From positions 356,327 through 420,326 of the forward strand of contig NZ_LMEA01000009.1 of the NCBI RefSeq assembly GCF_001425235.1: a stretch of 64,000 nucleotides of DNA, given 5' to 3'. The stretch comes from Devosia sp. Root413D1. Lineage in GTDB: Bacteria; Pseudomonadota; Alphaproteobacteria; Rhizobiales; Devosiaceae. Below the pieces are notes generated by a model. The model saw only the letters and a list, made by a program, of their open reading frames with translations, did no database searches and was not told the DNA's origin. This document shows, piece by piece, positions 44,059 through 53,698 of the stretch (position 1 is the first letter of the stretch; every line of letters starts with the position of its first letter). A program made the translations under genes and the position numbers.

Positions 44059-44552
44059 CCGCCTTCACCGAACCGATGCGCGCCCTGACCCTCAGGCTCG
44101 ACGACGAACTCTTCGCCATCGAGGCGCGGAGCGTCCGCGAGATCCTCGATCTGGTGCCGGTCACCGAGGTGCCCAACGCCTCGCCTTTCGCCGCCGGCCT
44201 GATCAACGTGCGCGGTCGCGTCGTGCCGCTCACCGATCTGAAGGTGGCGTTCGGCATGCAGAGCGCCGAACCCGACCAGGACACCCGCATCGTCGTCATC
44301 GAAACCGAGATCGAGGGCGAGCCGAGCGTTGTCGGCATTCTTGCCGACAAGGTCTACGACGTCACCGATATCGAGCCTGCCGCCATCGAGGAGGCGCCGC
44401 GCGTCGGCATGCGCTGGCGGCCCGACTACGTGCGCGGCATCGGCAAGCGCCGGGGCGAGTTCATCATCATCCCCGACATCCACCGCATCTTTGAACTAGA
44501 GGGCCGCAGAAGCGGCTCGCCTAACGCATCAGAAGAAAGGGCCGCATCGTGA
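44055..44552 (+). CDS. cheW: Chemotaxis coupling protein CheW (first copy)
   Basis: 165 aa CheW fold linking receptors to Che[22 protein letters not shown]-like start, [14 protein letters not shown] (the conserved RG loop, about 53-66) and a terminal IPDIHRIF. Overlaps cheA (ATGA) and the following receptor gene (GTGA), so the core signalling complex is coupled in translation. A second CheW lies at 48603-49055. Confidence 0.94.
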   Translation: MTAFTEPMRALTLRLDDELFAIEARSVREILDLVPVTEVPNASPFAAGLINVRGRVVPLTDLKVAFGMQSAEPDQDTRIVVIETEIEGEPSVVGILADKVYDVTDIEPAAIEEAPRVGMRWRPDYVRGIGKRRGEFIIIPDIHRIFELEGRRSGSPNASEERAAS

Positions 44553-46648
44553 GGCTAACTATCAAGGCAAAGCTGGCGGCCGTGTTCGGTGCCGTCATCG
44601 TCATGTCGGGCGTCAGCATGCTGATCGCGCTGCAGAACCTCGACAGGCTGAACCAGTCGCTCGACACAATCGTCAACGTCCGTGCCGCCAACACCATGGC
44701 GATGATGGAGGTGCAGACCCACCTCGAGTCGATCGGCTCGCGCCTGCGCGCCATGATCATCAGCGATGATGCCGCCGAGATCGCCGACTATGTGGAGAAG
44801 ATCGGTGAGGATGGCGCCGAGATCGAGAAGTACTCGGCCTTCCTCAACGACAACGTCAAGGATGCCCAGGTCCGCGAGAGCCTCGATGAGTTCGCCGCGC
44901 AGACTGCGGCCTACAAGGTCGGCGCGCAGAAGGTGATGGATCTCGCCTCGCTCAACACCGATACAGAGGCGCTCGAGATCACCACCACCGATGGCAGCAG
45001 CGCGCTCGGCACGCTCGAGGAGGCGATGACGGCTCTCGTCACCGGCCTCTCCAACCGCGTCAGCGCTGGCGACCTCTCGGCCTTTCCCGCCTTCAAGGCG
45101 GCGTCCGAGGCCTTCATGACCATCACCGATGCTTTCCGCCAGCAGCGCAACGTGCTGCTCGCCTCCTCGCTCCCGGCCAAGCAGGACGAGTGGTATGCCG
45201 ACTACAAGGCCGGCATCGAAGGCCTGGCCCAGCTGTTCCCCACCCTCGAGCGCACCGTTCCCGCGACGGAAGCCGGTCTGCTGAAAACCGCTCACGAGGC
45301 TTATGACGGCCTGGTCATAGCCATGGACAAGGCGGTCGGGGTCTCGATCCAGCGCGGCGATTACAACGCCCTGTTGGCTGCCAATGAAGCGGCTGAACTG
45401 CGCCGGGTTGCCAATGCGGCGATCGACACAATGATCGTGCGCAACAAGGAGCTGCTCAACGCCGCCGACGATGAGGCCCGCCAGCTCTATGAGGGCGCAA
45501 TGACCCTGCTGATCGGCCTGCTCATCGGCTCGGCCGTCATCGCCATCCTCGCTGCCCTGTGGATCGTCTTCTCGATCTCGAAGTCGCTCGGCGCCGCGCT
45601 TGGTCTCGCCAATGCGGTCGCCGGCGGCGATCTAAGCGCCGAAGCCAAGGTCAAGTCGAACGACGAGATCAAGGATGTGATCGACGCGCTCAACCTGATG
45701 ACGCAGAAGCTGCGCGAAGTGGTGAGCGAGGTCACTGCTGCGGCCCGCAACGTCGCTTCCGGCAGCCAGGAGCTGTCGGCTACCGCCGAGCAACTGAGCC
45801 AGGGCGCCACCGAGCAGGCCTCCTCGACCGAAGAGGCGTCCGCCTCCATGGAAGAGATGGCCTCGACCATCAAGCAGTCGGCCGACAACGCCAGCCAGAC
45901 CGAGAAGATCGCCCGCCAGTCGGCCGCCGATGCCAATGCCTCCGGCGAAGCCGTCGGCAATGCCGTCACCGCCATGCAGACCATCGCTGAAAAGATCATG
46001 GTGGTGCAGGAGATCGCCCGCCAGACCGACCTGCTCGCGCTCAACGCCGCGGTGGAAGCCGCCCGGGCCGGCGAACATGGCCGGGGCTTCGCGGTGGTAG
46101 CCTCCGAGGTGCGGAAACTCGCCGAACGCAGCCAGGCTGCCGCCGCCGAGATTTCCACCCTCTCGGTCGACACGGTGAAGGCGGCGCGCTCGGCCGGCGA
46201 CATGCTGAGCAAGCTCGTGCCCGATATCCGCCGCACGGCCGAACTGGTGGAAGAGATTTCCGCCGGCTCGCGTGAGCAGAATGCCGGCGCGGCGCAGATC
46301 AACACCGCCATCCAGCAGCTCGACAAGGTCACCCAGCAGAATACCTCGGCGGCCGAGGAAATGTCGGCCACCTCCGAGGAGCTGGCCAGCCAGGCCGAGC
46401 AGTTGCAGAGCGCCATCAGCTACTTCCGCATCGACCAGGGCCAGCTGGCCCGCGTCGATGCCGCCAACGACCGCGCCCCGCAGCGCGCCCGTCGCACCGC
46501 CCAGTTGCAGGAAGAGATCCTCAGCAAGGCGCCGCACCTGACGCGCAAGAAAACTCCGGCCCGCGCCACCGGCGGCGGCTTCGACCTCGAGCTCGATGAC
46601 ATCGGCGACGATCTCGACAGCGAATTCACCCGCCGCGGCACTGCCTGA
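44549..46648 (+). CDS. Methyl-accepting chemotaxis protein (receptor 1)
   Basis: 699 aa. TM1 (about 9-27), a long helical periplasmic ligand domain (about 28-317), TM2 (about 318-344), HAMP (about 345-395) and a signalling hairpin with tip [20 protein letters not shown]; Gln/Glu-rich methylation-type helices flank it. The GTG start overlaps the CheW stop (GTGA). The C-terminus carries a 60-residue linker and a conserved tail GFDLELDD...DSEFTRRG shared with receptor 2; it is not the NWETF-type CheR tether. Confidence 0.93.
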   Translation: MRLTIKAKLAAVFGAVIVMSGVSMLIALQNLDRLNQSLDTIVNVRAANTMAMMEVQTHLESIGSRLRAMIISDDAAEIADYVEKIGEDGAEIEKYSAFLNDNVKDAQVRESLDEFAAQTAAYKVGAQKVMDLASLNTDTEALEITTTDGSSALGTLEEAMTALVTGLSNRVSAGDLSAFPAFKAASEAFMTITDAFRQQRNVLLASSLPAKQDEWYADYKAGIEGLAQLFPTLERTVPATEAGLLKTAHEAYDGLVIAMDKAVGVSIQRGDYNALLAANEAAELRRVANAAIDTMIVRNKELLNAADDEARQLYEGAMTLLIGLLIGSAVIAILAALWIVFSISKSLGAALGLANAVAGGDLSAEAKVKSNDEIKDVIDALNLMTQKLREVVSEVTAAARNVASGSQELSATAEQLSQGATEQASSTEEASASMEEMASTIKQSADNASQTEKIARQSAADANASGEAVGNAVTAMQTIAEKIMVVQEIARQTDLLALNAAVEAARAGEHGRGFAVVASEVRKLAERSQAAAAEISTLSVDTVKAARSAGDMLSKLVPDIRRTAELVEEISAGSREQNAGAAQINTAIQQLDKVTQQNTSAAEEMSATSEELASQAEQLQSAISYFRIDQGQLARVDAANDRAPQRARRTAQLQEEILSKAPHLTRKKTPARATGGGFDLELDDIGDDLDSEFTRRGTA

Positions 46649-46667
46649 TCCGACACCGACTGAGTCC

Positions 46668-46693
46668 GGCCGGGGTGTTCGCTCGCCCCGGCC
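46668..46693 (+). terminator. Stem-loop after receptor 1
   Basis: GGCCGGGG (46668-46675) and CCCCGGCC (46686-46693) pair perfectly with a 10-nt loop. It starts 20 bp after the receptor 1 stop. No T run follows, so it is probably a stabiliser or attenuator. Confidence 0.5.
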
Positions 46694-46736
46694 AATCGCA
46701 GAACGCCGATCTTACTGACTGCAGATTTTGGGCAGA

Positions 46737-46754
46737 GGACCGCAGAAGCGGTCC
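46737..46754 (+). promoter_or_regulatory. Leader hairpin before receptor 2
   Basis: GGACCGC-AGAA-GCGGTCC: a perfect 7-bp stem with a tetraloop, ending 22 nt before the ATG of receptor 2. It could affect translation or mRNA stability of receptor 2. Confidence 0.4.
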
Positions 46755-46776
46755 GTGGGCTAGGGGGCCACGCCAA

Positions 46777-48591
46777 ATGAGATTGACCATCAAGACCAAG
46801 CTGATCGCGGCCTTCGCCACGGTCATCGTGCTCAGCGCCATCAGCATGGCCATTGCGCTGCTGAACCTCGGGGCGCTCAACAGCTCGTTCAACGCCGCCA
46901 TGGAAGGCAACGTCAAGCGCATCCAGCTCGCTGCCGAGCTGGAGACCTCGACCCTCAAAGTGGCGCGCGACGAAAAGAACCTGATCCTCACCCAGGACCC
47001 CGGCGCCATCACCGCGCTGGTCACCCAGATGGACGCCGAGATCGACGCCGTCGACGCCGATACCGCGAGACTGCGCGAACTCTCCAGCGAGGTCGGCAAG
47101 CCACTGGTCGACAAATTCGGCGCCGATTATGACGCCTACCTGGTCCAGCACGCCGAAGTGCGCCGCCTCTCGACCCTCAACCTCGATGCCGAAGCCTTCG
47201 CGCTCGCCGCCGGCAAGGCCGCCGAAGTCCGTGCGGCTTCGGTGGCCCGCCTCGATGAGATCGTCGCGCTCAACGACACCCAGCTCGACGAAGCCATCGC
47301 CAACGCCGAAGCCCTCTACGGCTCGTCTTCGCTGCTGCTGACCGCGCTGCTGGTCGGCTCGACCATCATCGCCATCAGCGCTGCCGCCATGATCATCATC
47401 GGCATCAGCCGCGGCCTCGGCAAGATCAGCCAGGTGGTCAGCGCCGTCGCTCTTGGTGATCTCGACCAGAACATCGAGATCAAATCCAATGACGAAATCA
47501 AGGATCTCGTTGCGACCGTCAACGTGATGACCGCCAACCTCCGCGCCACCGCCGCCATCGCCGACCGCATCGCCGATGGCGACCTCACCGTCGAGCCGCA
47601 GCCACTCTCCGACCGCGACACGCTCGGCCTCGCGCTGCAGCGCATGGTCGAAAAGCTGCGCGATGTCATCGCCGAAGCCATCACCTCGGCCAACAACGTC
47701 TCCGCCGGTTCGCAGGAGCTCTCCGCCACCGCCGAGCAGTTGAGCCAGGGCGCCACCGAACAGGCCTCATCCACCGAAGAGGCGTCCGCCTCGATGGAAG
47801 AGATGGCCGCCACCATCAAGCAGTCCGCCGACAACGCGCTGCAGACCGAAAAGATTGCCCGGCAGTCCGCTGCCGACGCCATCGCTTCGGGCGCCGCGGT
47901 CAACGACGCCGTCGCCGCCATGCAGACCATCGCGCAGAAGATCATGGTGGTGCAGGAAATTGCCCGGCAGACCGACCTGTTGGCGCTCAACGCAGCGGTG
48001 GAAGCTGCGCGCGCCGGCGAGCATGGCCGCGGCTTCGCCGTCGTTGCCTCCGAGGTACGCAAACTCGCCGAGCGCAGCCAGGCTGCCGCCGCCCAGATCT
48101 CGACCCTCTCCGACACCACGGTGAAGACCGCCCAGTCGGCCGGCGAGATGCTGACCCGCCTGGTCCCCGACATCCAGCGCACGGCCGAGCTGGTCGAGGA
48201 GATCACCGCCGGAGCGCGCGAGCAGAATGCCGGCGCCAGCCAGATCAACACCGCCATCCAGCAACTCGACAAGGTCACCCAGCAGAACACCTCGGCGGCC
48301 GAGGAAATGTCGGCCACCTCGGAGGAGCTGGCGAGCCAGGCCGAGCAGTTGCAGAACGCCATCAGCTACTTCCGCATCGAGGCGAGCCGCGAGGTTGCTG
48401 CCGAAGCCACCAAGAAGCCGGCGGCAAAGCGCAGCAACGCCATCCGCAGCGAGATCATGGCCAAGGCCCCACACCTGAAGCCGCGGCCCCGTTCGGCCGG
48501 CAAGCCGAGCAGCAATGGCGGCTTTGATCTCGATATCGACGATGCCGGCGACGAGCTCGACAGCGAGTTCACCCGCCGCGGCGCAGCCTGA
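46777..48591 (+). CDS. Methyl-accepting chemotaxis protein (receptor 2)
   Basis: 604 aa. TM1 (about 8-28), four-helix-bundle-type periplasmic domain (about 29-185), TM2 (about 186-211), HAMP region and a signalling hairpin almost identical to receptor 1. It ends in the same tail pattern, GFDLDIDD...DSEFTRRG. The start is ATG 46777; the frame is open further upstream but TM1 begins here. The periplasmic domain is shorter than in receptor 1, so the pair probably senses different ligands while sharing output. Confidence 0.93.
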   Translation: MRLTIKTKLIAAFATVIVLSAISMAIALLNLGALNSSFNAAMEGNVKRIQLAAELETSTLKVARDEKNLILTQDPGAITALVTQMDAEIDAVDADTARLRELSSEVGKPLVDKFGADYDAYLVQHAEVRRLSTLNLDAEAFALAAGKAAEVRAASVARLDEIVALNDTQLDEAIANAEALYGSSSLLLTALLVGSTIIAISAAAMIIIGISRGLGKISQVVSAVALGDLDQNIEIKSNDEIKDLVATVNVMTANLRATAAIADRIADGDLTVEPQPLSDRDTLGLALQRMVEKLRDVIAEAITSANNVSAGSQELSATAEQLSQGATEQASSTEEASASMEEMAATIKQSADNALQTEKIARQSAADAIASGAAVNDAVAAMQTIAQKIMVVQEIARQTDLLALNAAVEAARAGEHGRGFAVVASEVRKLAERSQAAAAQISTLSDTTVKTAQSAGEMLTRLVPDIQRTAELVEEITAGAREQNAGASQINTAIQQLDKVTQQNTSAAEEMSATSEELASQAEQLQNAISYFRIEASREVAAEATKKPAAKRSNAIRSEIMAKAPHLKPRPRSAGKPSSNGGFDLDIDDAGDELDSEFTRRGAA

Positions 48592-48602
48592 GGAGAGCCG
48601 CG

Positions 48603-49055
48603 ATGGCCGAGAGAGCCCAGTACGTGACGCTCGGGGTCAATGGCGAGTTGTTCGCCGCCCCGGTGGACAAGGTCCAGGAGATCCTCGAGATGCGTCCGGT
48701 GGCGCGCCTGCCGCAGGCCCCCGCCAACCTGCTCGGGATGACCGATGTGCGTGGGCAGGGCATCCCGGTGCTCGACCTGCGCCTGACCCTCGGGCTGCCG
48801 GAAGCCGAGGACACCGAGAACACCCGTATCGTGGTGCTCAATGTCAGCGGCGGCGCCGGCCCGATGACCGTCGGGCTGCGCACCGACCGGGTCTTCGAAG
48901 TCACCGTGCTCGACGCCGCAGAGCTCGAACCGCCCCCGGCCATTTCGGGCAACTGGCGCGGCCACGCCGTCGCCGGCATCGGCCGCCGCAACGGCAGCTT
49001 CGTCACCGTGCTGGATCTCGACCGGTTATTGGGCAGCGTGGCTGAGGCGGCGTGA
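48603..49055 (+). CDS. cheW: Chemotaxis coupling protein CheW (second copy)
   Basis: 150 aa CheW fold: YVTLGVNGELFAAPVDKVQEIL start, MTDVRGQGIPVLDLRL (conserved RG loop) and a C-terminal VLDLDRLL. GAGGAGAG precedes the ATG, 11 bp after receptor 2. It differs clearly from the first CheW in sequence, so it may serve a particular receptor or the array edge. Confidence 0.93.
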   Translation: MAERAQYVTLGVNGELFAAPVDKVQEILEMRPVARLPQAPANLLGMTDVRGQGIPVLDLRLTLGLPEAEDTENTRIVVLNVSGGAGPMTVGLRTDRVFEVTVLDAAELEPPPAISGNWRGHAVAGIGRRNGSFVTVLDLDRLLGSVAEAA

Positions 49056-49070
49056 TGTTGGGATTGACTG

Positions 49071-49192
49071 CCACCCCCCTCCCAACCTCCCCCACAAGGG
49101 GGGAGGTGCCCGCCAGTGCGCTGGGCACGACCGAGCCACACGCTCAACTCTTCACCTCCCCCTTGATGGGGGAGGCCGGGAGGGGGTGGGGC
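49071..49192. repeat. C-rich intergenic palindromic repeat, copy A6
   Basis: CCACCCCCCTCCCAACCTCC on the left matches GGAGGCCGGGAGGGGGTGG on the right, with inner CCTCCCCCACAAGGGGGGAGG and CCTCCCCCTTGATGGGGGAGG. It lies inside the chemotaxis operon between the second CheW gene and cheR and is probably transcribed. Confidence 0.75.
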
Positions 49193-49223
49193 AGCGCGCG
49201 CCAGAACTCTCCGAGGGCGTCCA

Positions 49224-50093
49224 ATGCCTAACCTCGCCCAGAAGCCCCAGCCCGACGACGCCGACGATCATCTCAGCGCGCTCGATTTCGGCCGTATTGC
49301 CAAGCTCATCGAAGGCGAGGCCGGTATCAAGCTGCCGCCGGGCAAGCGCCTGATGGTCGAGGGCCGGCTGCGCAAGCGCATGCGAGCGCTCGGTCAGCCC
49401 GATTTCGCCAGCTATTGCAGCTTCCTGTTCAAGCAGGGCGGGCTCGAGCGCGAACTCACCCATCTGATCAACGCCGTCACGACCAACAAGACCGACTTCT
49501 TCCGCGAGGCCGAGCACTTCGATTTCCTGGTCGAGCACATGGTGCCCGCCCTGCTCAAGACCCGCGAGCGCAACCCGCTGCTGAAGATCTGGAGCGCCGC
49601 CAGCTCCACCGGCGCCGAGGCCTATACCCTCGCCATGGTGCTCGACGACTTCGTGGCCCAGCGCAACGACTTCCGCTTCGCCATCCTCGGCACCGACATC
49701 TCCACAGCCGTGCTGGCGCAGGGGCGTCGTGCCGTCTACCCGGCCGAAATGATCGCGCCGGTGCCGCCCGAAATGCAGGCGCGCTACCTCATGCATGCGC
49801 GCCGCCCCGGCGCCCGTCGCGAGGTGCGCATGGTGCCCGAGCTCCGCCGTCAGGTGCGCTTCACCCATCTCAACCTGATGGACCAGAGCTATCCGTTCGA
49901 TCGCGATGTCGACGTGATTTTCCTCCGCAACGTGCTGATCTATTTCGAGAAGGCCGATCAGGATGCCGTCGTCGCCCGCCTCGTCGATCACCTCCGCCCC
50001 GGTGGCTACATCGTGCTCGGGCATTCGGAGTCGATGATCGGCACCTCGCTCGCCGTGCGGCAGGTCGCCCCCGCCGTGTTCCAGAAGCTCTGA
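49224..50093 (+). CDS. cheR: Chemotaxis receptor methyltransferase CheR
   Basis: 289 aa SAM-dependent methyltransferase acting on receptor glutamates. N-terminal helical domain (about 15-95), then the methyltransferase fold with [15 protein letters not shown] (SAM site, about 127-141), ILGTDIS and [13 protein letters not shown] 49224 follows a GAGGGCG site. Between the second CheW and CheB genes, as expected for an adaptation pair. Confidence 0.94.
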   Translation: MPNLAQKPQPDDADDHLSALDFGRIAKLIEGEAGIKLPPGKRLMVEGRLRKRMRALGQPDFASYCSFLFKQGGLERELTHLINAVTTNKTDFFREAEHFDFLVEHMVPALLKTRERNPLLKIWSAASSTGAEAYTLAMVLDDFVAQRNDFRFAILGTDISTAVLAQGRRAVYPAEMIAPVPPEMQARYLMHARRPGARREVRMVPELRRQVRFTHLNLMDQSYPFDRDVDVIFLRNVLIYFEKADQDAVVARLVDHLRPGGYIVLGHSESMIGTSLAVRQVAPAVFQKL

Positions 50094-50103
50094 GATCCCC
50101 CCG

Positions 50104-51240
50104 ATGTCCGCCTCCGCTGAGCCCGACCGCAAGATCCGTGTGCTGATCGTCGACGATTCCGCCGCCGTGCGCACCACGCTCTCGGACATCATCTCGTCCG
50201 ACCCCGAGCTCGAAGTGATGGCGACGGCGGCTGACCCCTATATCGCCGTCGAGCGGATCCGCGCCGAAGTGCCCGATGTCATCATCCTCGATATCGAGCT
50301 GCCGCGCATGGATGGCATCACCTTTCTCAGGAAGCTGATGTCGCAGCGTCCCATCCCGGTGGTGATCTGCTCGTCGCATGCCGGCGAGGGCAGCGACACG
50401 CTGATCGAGGCGCTGGAAGCGGGCGCCGTCGATGTGGTGCAGAAGCCGCGCGTCGATACCGCCCAGTTCCTGCACGATTCCCGCGTCCGCATCTGCGAAG
50501 CGGCCCGCTCCGCTGCCCATGCAAGGCTCAAAGGGCGCGTCCGTCCCCCGGCGCCGAAACTCGCAGTCGAAAAGAAACTCACCGCCGACGCAGTGATCCC
50601 GCAGCGCTCCGCTGCCCGCGCCGCCTCGGCTGCCGCCTCGATGCCCACCACGGCGCCGGTGATCTGCATCGGCGCCTCCACCGGCGGCACCGAGGCGCTG
50701 CGCGATGTGCTCGAGGCGCTGCCCGCCACCACACCCGGCATCGTCATCGTCCAGCACATGCCTGAGCGCTTCACCGCCGCCTTCGCCCGCCGCCTCAATG
50801 GCCTCTGCCAGATGGAGGTGAAGGAAGCCGAGGATGGCGATGTGGTCGAACCCGGCCGCGTGCTGATCGCCCCGGGCAACCACCATATGTCGCTGCAGCG
50901 CTCGGGGTCGCGCTACACCGTCAGCATCGTCGACGGGCCGCACGTGTCGCGCCATCGCCCTTCGGTCGACGTGCTGTTCCGCTCCGCTGCCTATGCCGCC
51001 GGCAAAAACGCGCTCGGCATCATTCTGACTGGCATGGGCGACGACGGTGCCCGCGGCCTGCTCGAAATGAAACAGGCCGGCGCCGCCACGCTCGCCCAGG
51101 ACGAAGAGAGCTCGATCGTCTTCGGCATGCCCAAGGAAGCCATTGCGCTCGGCGCCGCCGACAAGGTGGTCTCGCTCCGCCGCGTCGCCACCGAAATCAC
51201 CACCTACGCCGCCCGTGCCCCGCAAAAGGACACCGCATGA
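50104..51240 (+). CDS. cheB: Chemotaxis receptor methylesterase CheB
   Basis: 378 aa. Receiver (about 10-130) with phosphoacceptor D63 ([10 protein letters not shown]), an Ala/Pro-rich linker, then the methylesterase with catalytic S192 (GASTGG), H218 (QHMP) and D314 (GMGDDG). It removes receptor methyl groups when phosphorylated by CheA. Its stop overlaps the start of the next gene (ATGA), coupling it to the coiled-coil protein. Confidence 0.95.
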   Translation: MSASAEPDRKIRVLIVDDSAAVRTTLSDIISSDPELEVMATAADPYIAVERIRAEVPDVIILDIELPRMDGITFLRKLMSQRPIPVVICSSHAGEGSDTLIEALEAGAVDVVQKPRVDTAQFLHDSRVRICEAARSAAHARLKGRVRPPAPKLAVEKKLTADAVIPQRSAARAASAAASMPTTAPVICIGASTGGTEALRDVLEALPATTPGIVIVQHMPERFTAAFARRLNGLCQMEVKEAEDGDVVEPGRVLIAPGNHHMSLQRSGSRYTVSIVDGPHVSRHRPSVDVLFRSAAYAAGKNALGIILTGMGDDGARGLLEMKQAGAATLAQDEESSIVFGMPKEAIALGAADKVVSLRRVATEITTYAARAPQKDTA

Positions 51241-53102
51241 CCTCGTCCCCTGCCACTGAGCTCTCCGTTATCCTCTCGCGCGTGGCGGGGGAGGGGGCCC
51301 ATGCAGAGCATGGGGGAGGGGGCGGACAGACTCTCAGTAGTGCTGACGCAGATCTCCTCTCGCCCCGCATTCTCACCCTCGCCGCCGACCTCGCGGCCCC
51401 CCGCGACGCCATCGATGGCGCCTTCGTCGCCGTTGGCGGCCGGCTTGCCGAGTGCGCCGAGATCCTGTCGCGCCTCACCGACACCTTCGAAACCCTGCCG
51501 GTCGATCTCGAAGGTCCGGACCTCGCCGAGGCCACCGATCGCCTCGCCGTGGTCGGCCGCCGTGCCGGCGAGATTTCCGTCACGCTCGGCGCCGAGCAGG
51601 CCGATCTCAACCGCCTCGTCGACGCGCTGCGCGGCGCTTCGCACCCGATCTCGGAGCTGCGCCGTACCGTCAAGATGATGGGCATCGTCGCCATCAATGC
51701 CCGCGTCGTCGCCGCCAGCGTCGTCACCGACACCGAGGATTTCGGCGTTTTCACCACCGACATCGCGCAGCTGTCGGACTCTGCCACGACCACCATCCAG
51801 CGCTTCTCGCGCACCTATGAAGCGCTCAGCATCGTCGTCGGCGAAGCCGCCACCGCCCGCGCCAGCTTCGAGCAGGCGCACCGCGATACGCTCTCGACTC
51901 TCGCCACTGAGCTCGAGCGCGACCTCGCCGAAGTCACCGAGCAGCGCCTCACCTCGGTCCGCTCCAGCGCCGTCACCGGCCAGATGTCCCGCGCCATCGC
52001 CGACAAGGTCGCCACCACCGTCATGGCCCTGCAGGTCGGCGACGCCACCCGCCAGCGCGTCGAACACGTCGAAGCCGCCCTCCGCGATCTCTCCACCCTT
52101 ACCCTCCCCCGCGGGGCGGGGGAGGGGGCCCACGCTGAGCATGGGGGAGGGGGGAGCTCGACACTGAGTGACCCCATCACCGAACTGCAGCGCCAGCAGC
52201 TCGCCGGCGCGCGCGAAACCCTCGTCTTCGAAATGGCCTCTGGCGCCGAGGCGCTCACTCAGCTGGCCGACGACGTCGAAGCGGTGCTCGAGCATGCGCG
52301 CCAGGTCTACGGCTCTGCCGAGAACCGCTCGGCCCTCTCCGAACTGCACAGCGCCGTGCGCCGCGCCGTCACCGTGCTGCGCGATTGCGAAAGCGAGCGC
52401 GAAAAACTCGATCGCGTCGCGGTCGCCGTCTCGGAGACAGTCGGCGTCCTGCTCAACCACGTCGAGGCGGTGCAGGAGATCGAGTACAAGATGCGCCTCG
52501 TCTCGCTCAATGCCGCGGTCAAATGCGCCCAGCTCGGCCCGCGCGGCCGTGCTCTCGACGTCATCGCCCAGCAACTCAGGACCCTCACCGGCGAGACCGT
52601 GGTTTCGGCGCATGAGGCGGTCGAACGGCTGAACGAAGCTGCCCGCTTCTCCGCCGCCTTCACCAACGCCACCGGCGCCGGTGCCGGCCGCGTTGGCGAT
52701 CTGGAGCGCGAGGCCGCGGCCTCGCTCACCCAGCTCGAAACCGTCGGCATGCGGATGAAGAAGGCGCTGGTCGAACTCTACGACGACGGCCCCAAGGTCG
52801 CCGACCGCCTGCACCAGGCCGTCGACAGCCTCGCCAACCACGGCGCCATCTCGGAAGCCCTGAGCGATATCGAACTGGGGATTGCCGCTCTTATCCTCCC
52901 TCGCGGGGCGGGAGAGGGCGACCAAGCGCAGCTTGGTGGAGGGGAGCTCCCCTCCATCGAACTGACCGAGTTCCTCGCCACCCTGCGCAAGCGCTACACC
53001 ATGGACGCCGAGCGCCGCGTCCACGACGCCTTTACCGGCATCGAAATCGCCCCCGAACCCGCCGCCGACACCGACGCCGCCCTGGACGACCTGTTCTTCT
53101 GA
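51237..53102 (+). CDS. Coiled-coil chemotaxis protein with CheZ-like motif and in-frame repeat insertions
   Basis: 621 aa, mostly helical, no membrane segment. Two MCP-like hairpin segments are visible ([11 protein letters not shown] around 148-158; [12 protein letters not shown] around 421-432). [14 protein letters not shown] (265-278) resembles the catalytic D-x-T-x-Q region of CheZ phosphatases, and the C-terminus ALDDLFF resembles the CheY-binding tail of CheZ. It is translationally coupled to CheB, so an adaptation or CheY-dephosphorylation role is plausible but inferred. Three short segments (about 12-30, 288-307, 552-570; [14 protein letters not shown] type) are translated palindromic repeats found elsewhere between genes. 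Automatic annotation may call it MCP-like. Confidence 0.75.
   Translation: MTSSPATELSVILSRVAGEGAHAEHGGGGGQTLSSADADLLSPRILTLAADLAAPRDAIDGAFVAVGGRLAECAEILSRLTDTFETLPVDLEGPDLAEATDRLAVVGRRAGEISVTLGAEQADLNRLVDALRGASHPISELRRTVKMMGIVAINARVVAASVVTDTEDFGVFTTDIAQLSDSATTTIQRFSRTYEALSIVVGEAATARASFEQAHRDTLSTLATELERDLAEVTEQRLTSVRSSAVTGQMSRAIADKVATTVMALQVGDATRQRVEHVEAALRDLSTLTLPRGAGEGAHAEHGGGGSSTLSDPITELQRQQLAGARETLVFEMASGAEALTQLADDVEAVLEHARQVYGSAENRSALSELHSAVRRAVTVLRDCESEREKLDRVAVAVSETVGVLLNHVEAVQEIEYKMRLVSLNAAVKCAQLGPRGRALDVIAQQLRTLTGETVVSAHEAVERLNEAARFSAAFTNATGAGAGRVGDLEREAAASLTQLETVGMRMKKALVELYDDGPKVADRLHQAVDSLANHGAISEALSDIELGIAALILPRGAGEGDQAQLGGGELPSIELTEFLATLRKRYTMDAERRVHDAFTGIEIAPEPAADTDAALDDLFF
51269..51324 (+). 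repeat. In-frame intragenic palindromic repeat, copy B1
   Basis: About 56 bp including GGCGGGGGAGGGGGCCCATG, coding residues of the type [17 protein letters not shown] near the N-terminus. Aligns with B2 and B3 in the same reading frame. Confidence 0.8.
52100..52155 (+). repeat. In-frame intragenic palindromic repeat, copy B2
   Basis: About 56 bp: CCCTCCCCCGCGGGGCGGGG followed by GAGGGGGCCCACGCTGAGCA, coding [17 protein letters not shown]. Placed between two helical parts, just after the D-x-T-x-Q helix. Confidence 0.85.
52890..52947 (+). repeat. In-frame intragenic palindromic repeat, copy B3
   Basis: About 58 bp: TATCCTCCCTCGCGGGGCGG then GAGAGGGCGACCAAGCGCAG, coding [17 protein letters not shown]. 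The AAGCGCAGCTTGG part also occurs in the intergenic copy at 7632-7767. Confidence 0.85.
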
Positions 53103-53344
53103 ACGATTGCGTCCAGGTCAGGACGCTCGGCCCCCACACCCACCTTGGATGACATCGCGTGTGGGGTGATAGCTGCGATCAGCTCGACCACCGGTACTCC
53201 CAAGCCTCCCGCTGGTCCACACCCGGGGAGATCACCGTCCAACATGTGATTTGACGTAGCGGGAACTGGTCCGACATATATGCGTTTACACGTATACAGG
53301 GGCGGCGGGCCTATCGTTACGTGAGTCTGTCGGGGGCCAATCCG
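53103..53344. other. Intergenic region between chemotaxis and LacI units
   Basis: 242 bp. GCGTCC-AGGTCA-GGACGC (53109-53126) forms a 6-bp stem just after the chemotaxis gene and may end its transcript weakly. The region 53260-53310 is more AT-rich and may hold a promoter for the small gene that follows. No other feature is seen. Confidence 0.4.
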
Positions 53345-53563
53345 ATGAATGACTTGGATAACCATGAGCTCGTCGAGCTCCTGGCGATGTTGCGCCGCAG
53401 CGACGAGAACGTCGATACGCAGCGCCTTACCAACTTCTCAGATGCGACGCTGCTCGCGGTCATCAACCCGTTGGGCGACGACCGGCTGGTGACCAACGTG
53501 CCGAGCTTCGTCGCAGTCCGCGCGGAACTGCGTCGTCGCGGCCTCTTACCGCGCGACCACTGA
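53345..53563 (+). CDS. Small hypothetical protein
   Basis: 72 aa, soluble, charged, two or three predicted helices and no cysteine; sequence starts MNDLDNHELVELLAMLRR. A GTG at 53321 would extend it by 8 residues; the ATG at 53345 has a GGGGG stretch upstream. Unrecognised family. Codon use resembles its neighbours, so it is probably real, but it is short. Confidence 0.45.
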   Translation: MNDLDNHELVELLAMLRRSDENVDTQRLTNFSDATLLAVINPLGDDRLVTNVPSFVAVRAELRRRGLLPRDH

Positions 53564-53654
53564 CAAAAACTCATGGCCGGTCAGCAGGCTGGCGCCGGCG
53601 ATGAGCACCAAAATCCACGCATCCTGGGCCATCTAGACTCCGGCGTTAACTTCC

Positions 53655-53666
53655 GGTAACGTTCCC
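53655..53666. promoter_or_regulatory. LacI-type operator upstream of the LacI gene
   Basis: GGTAACGTTCCC, one mismatch from a perfect 12-bp palindrome with the AACGTT centre typical of LacI-family operators. It ends 32 bp before the LacI start, and a perfect version lies at 54792-54803. Likely autoregulatory. Confidence 0.55.
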
Positions 53667-53698
53667 AATAGATGCCGGGAACGGCACGGGAGGGTTGC

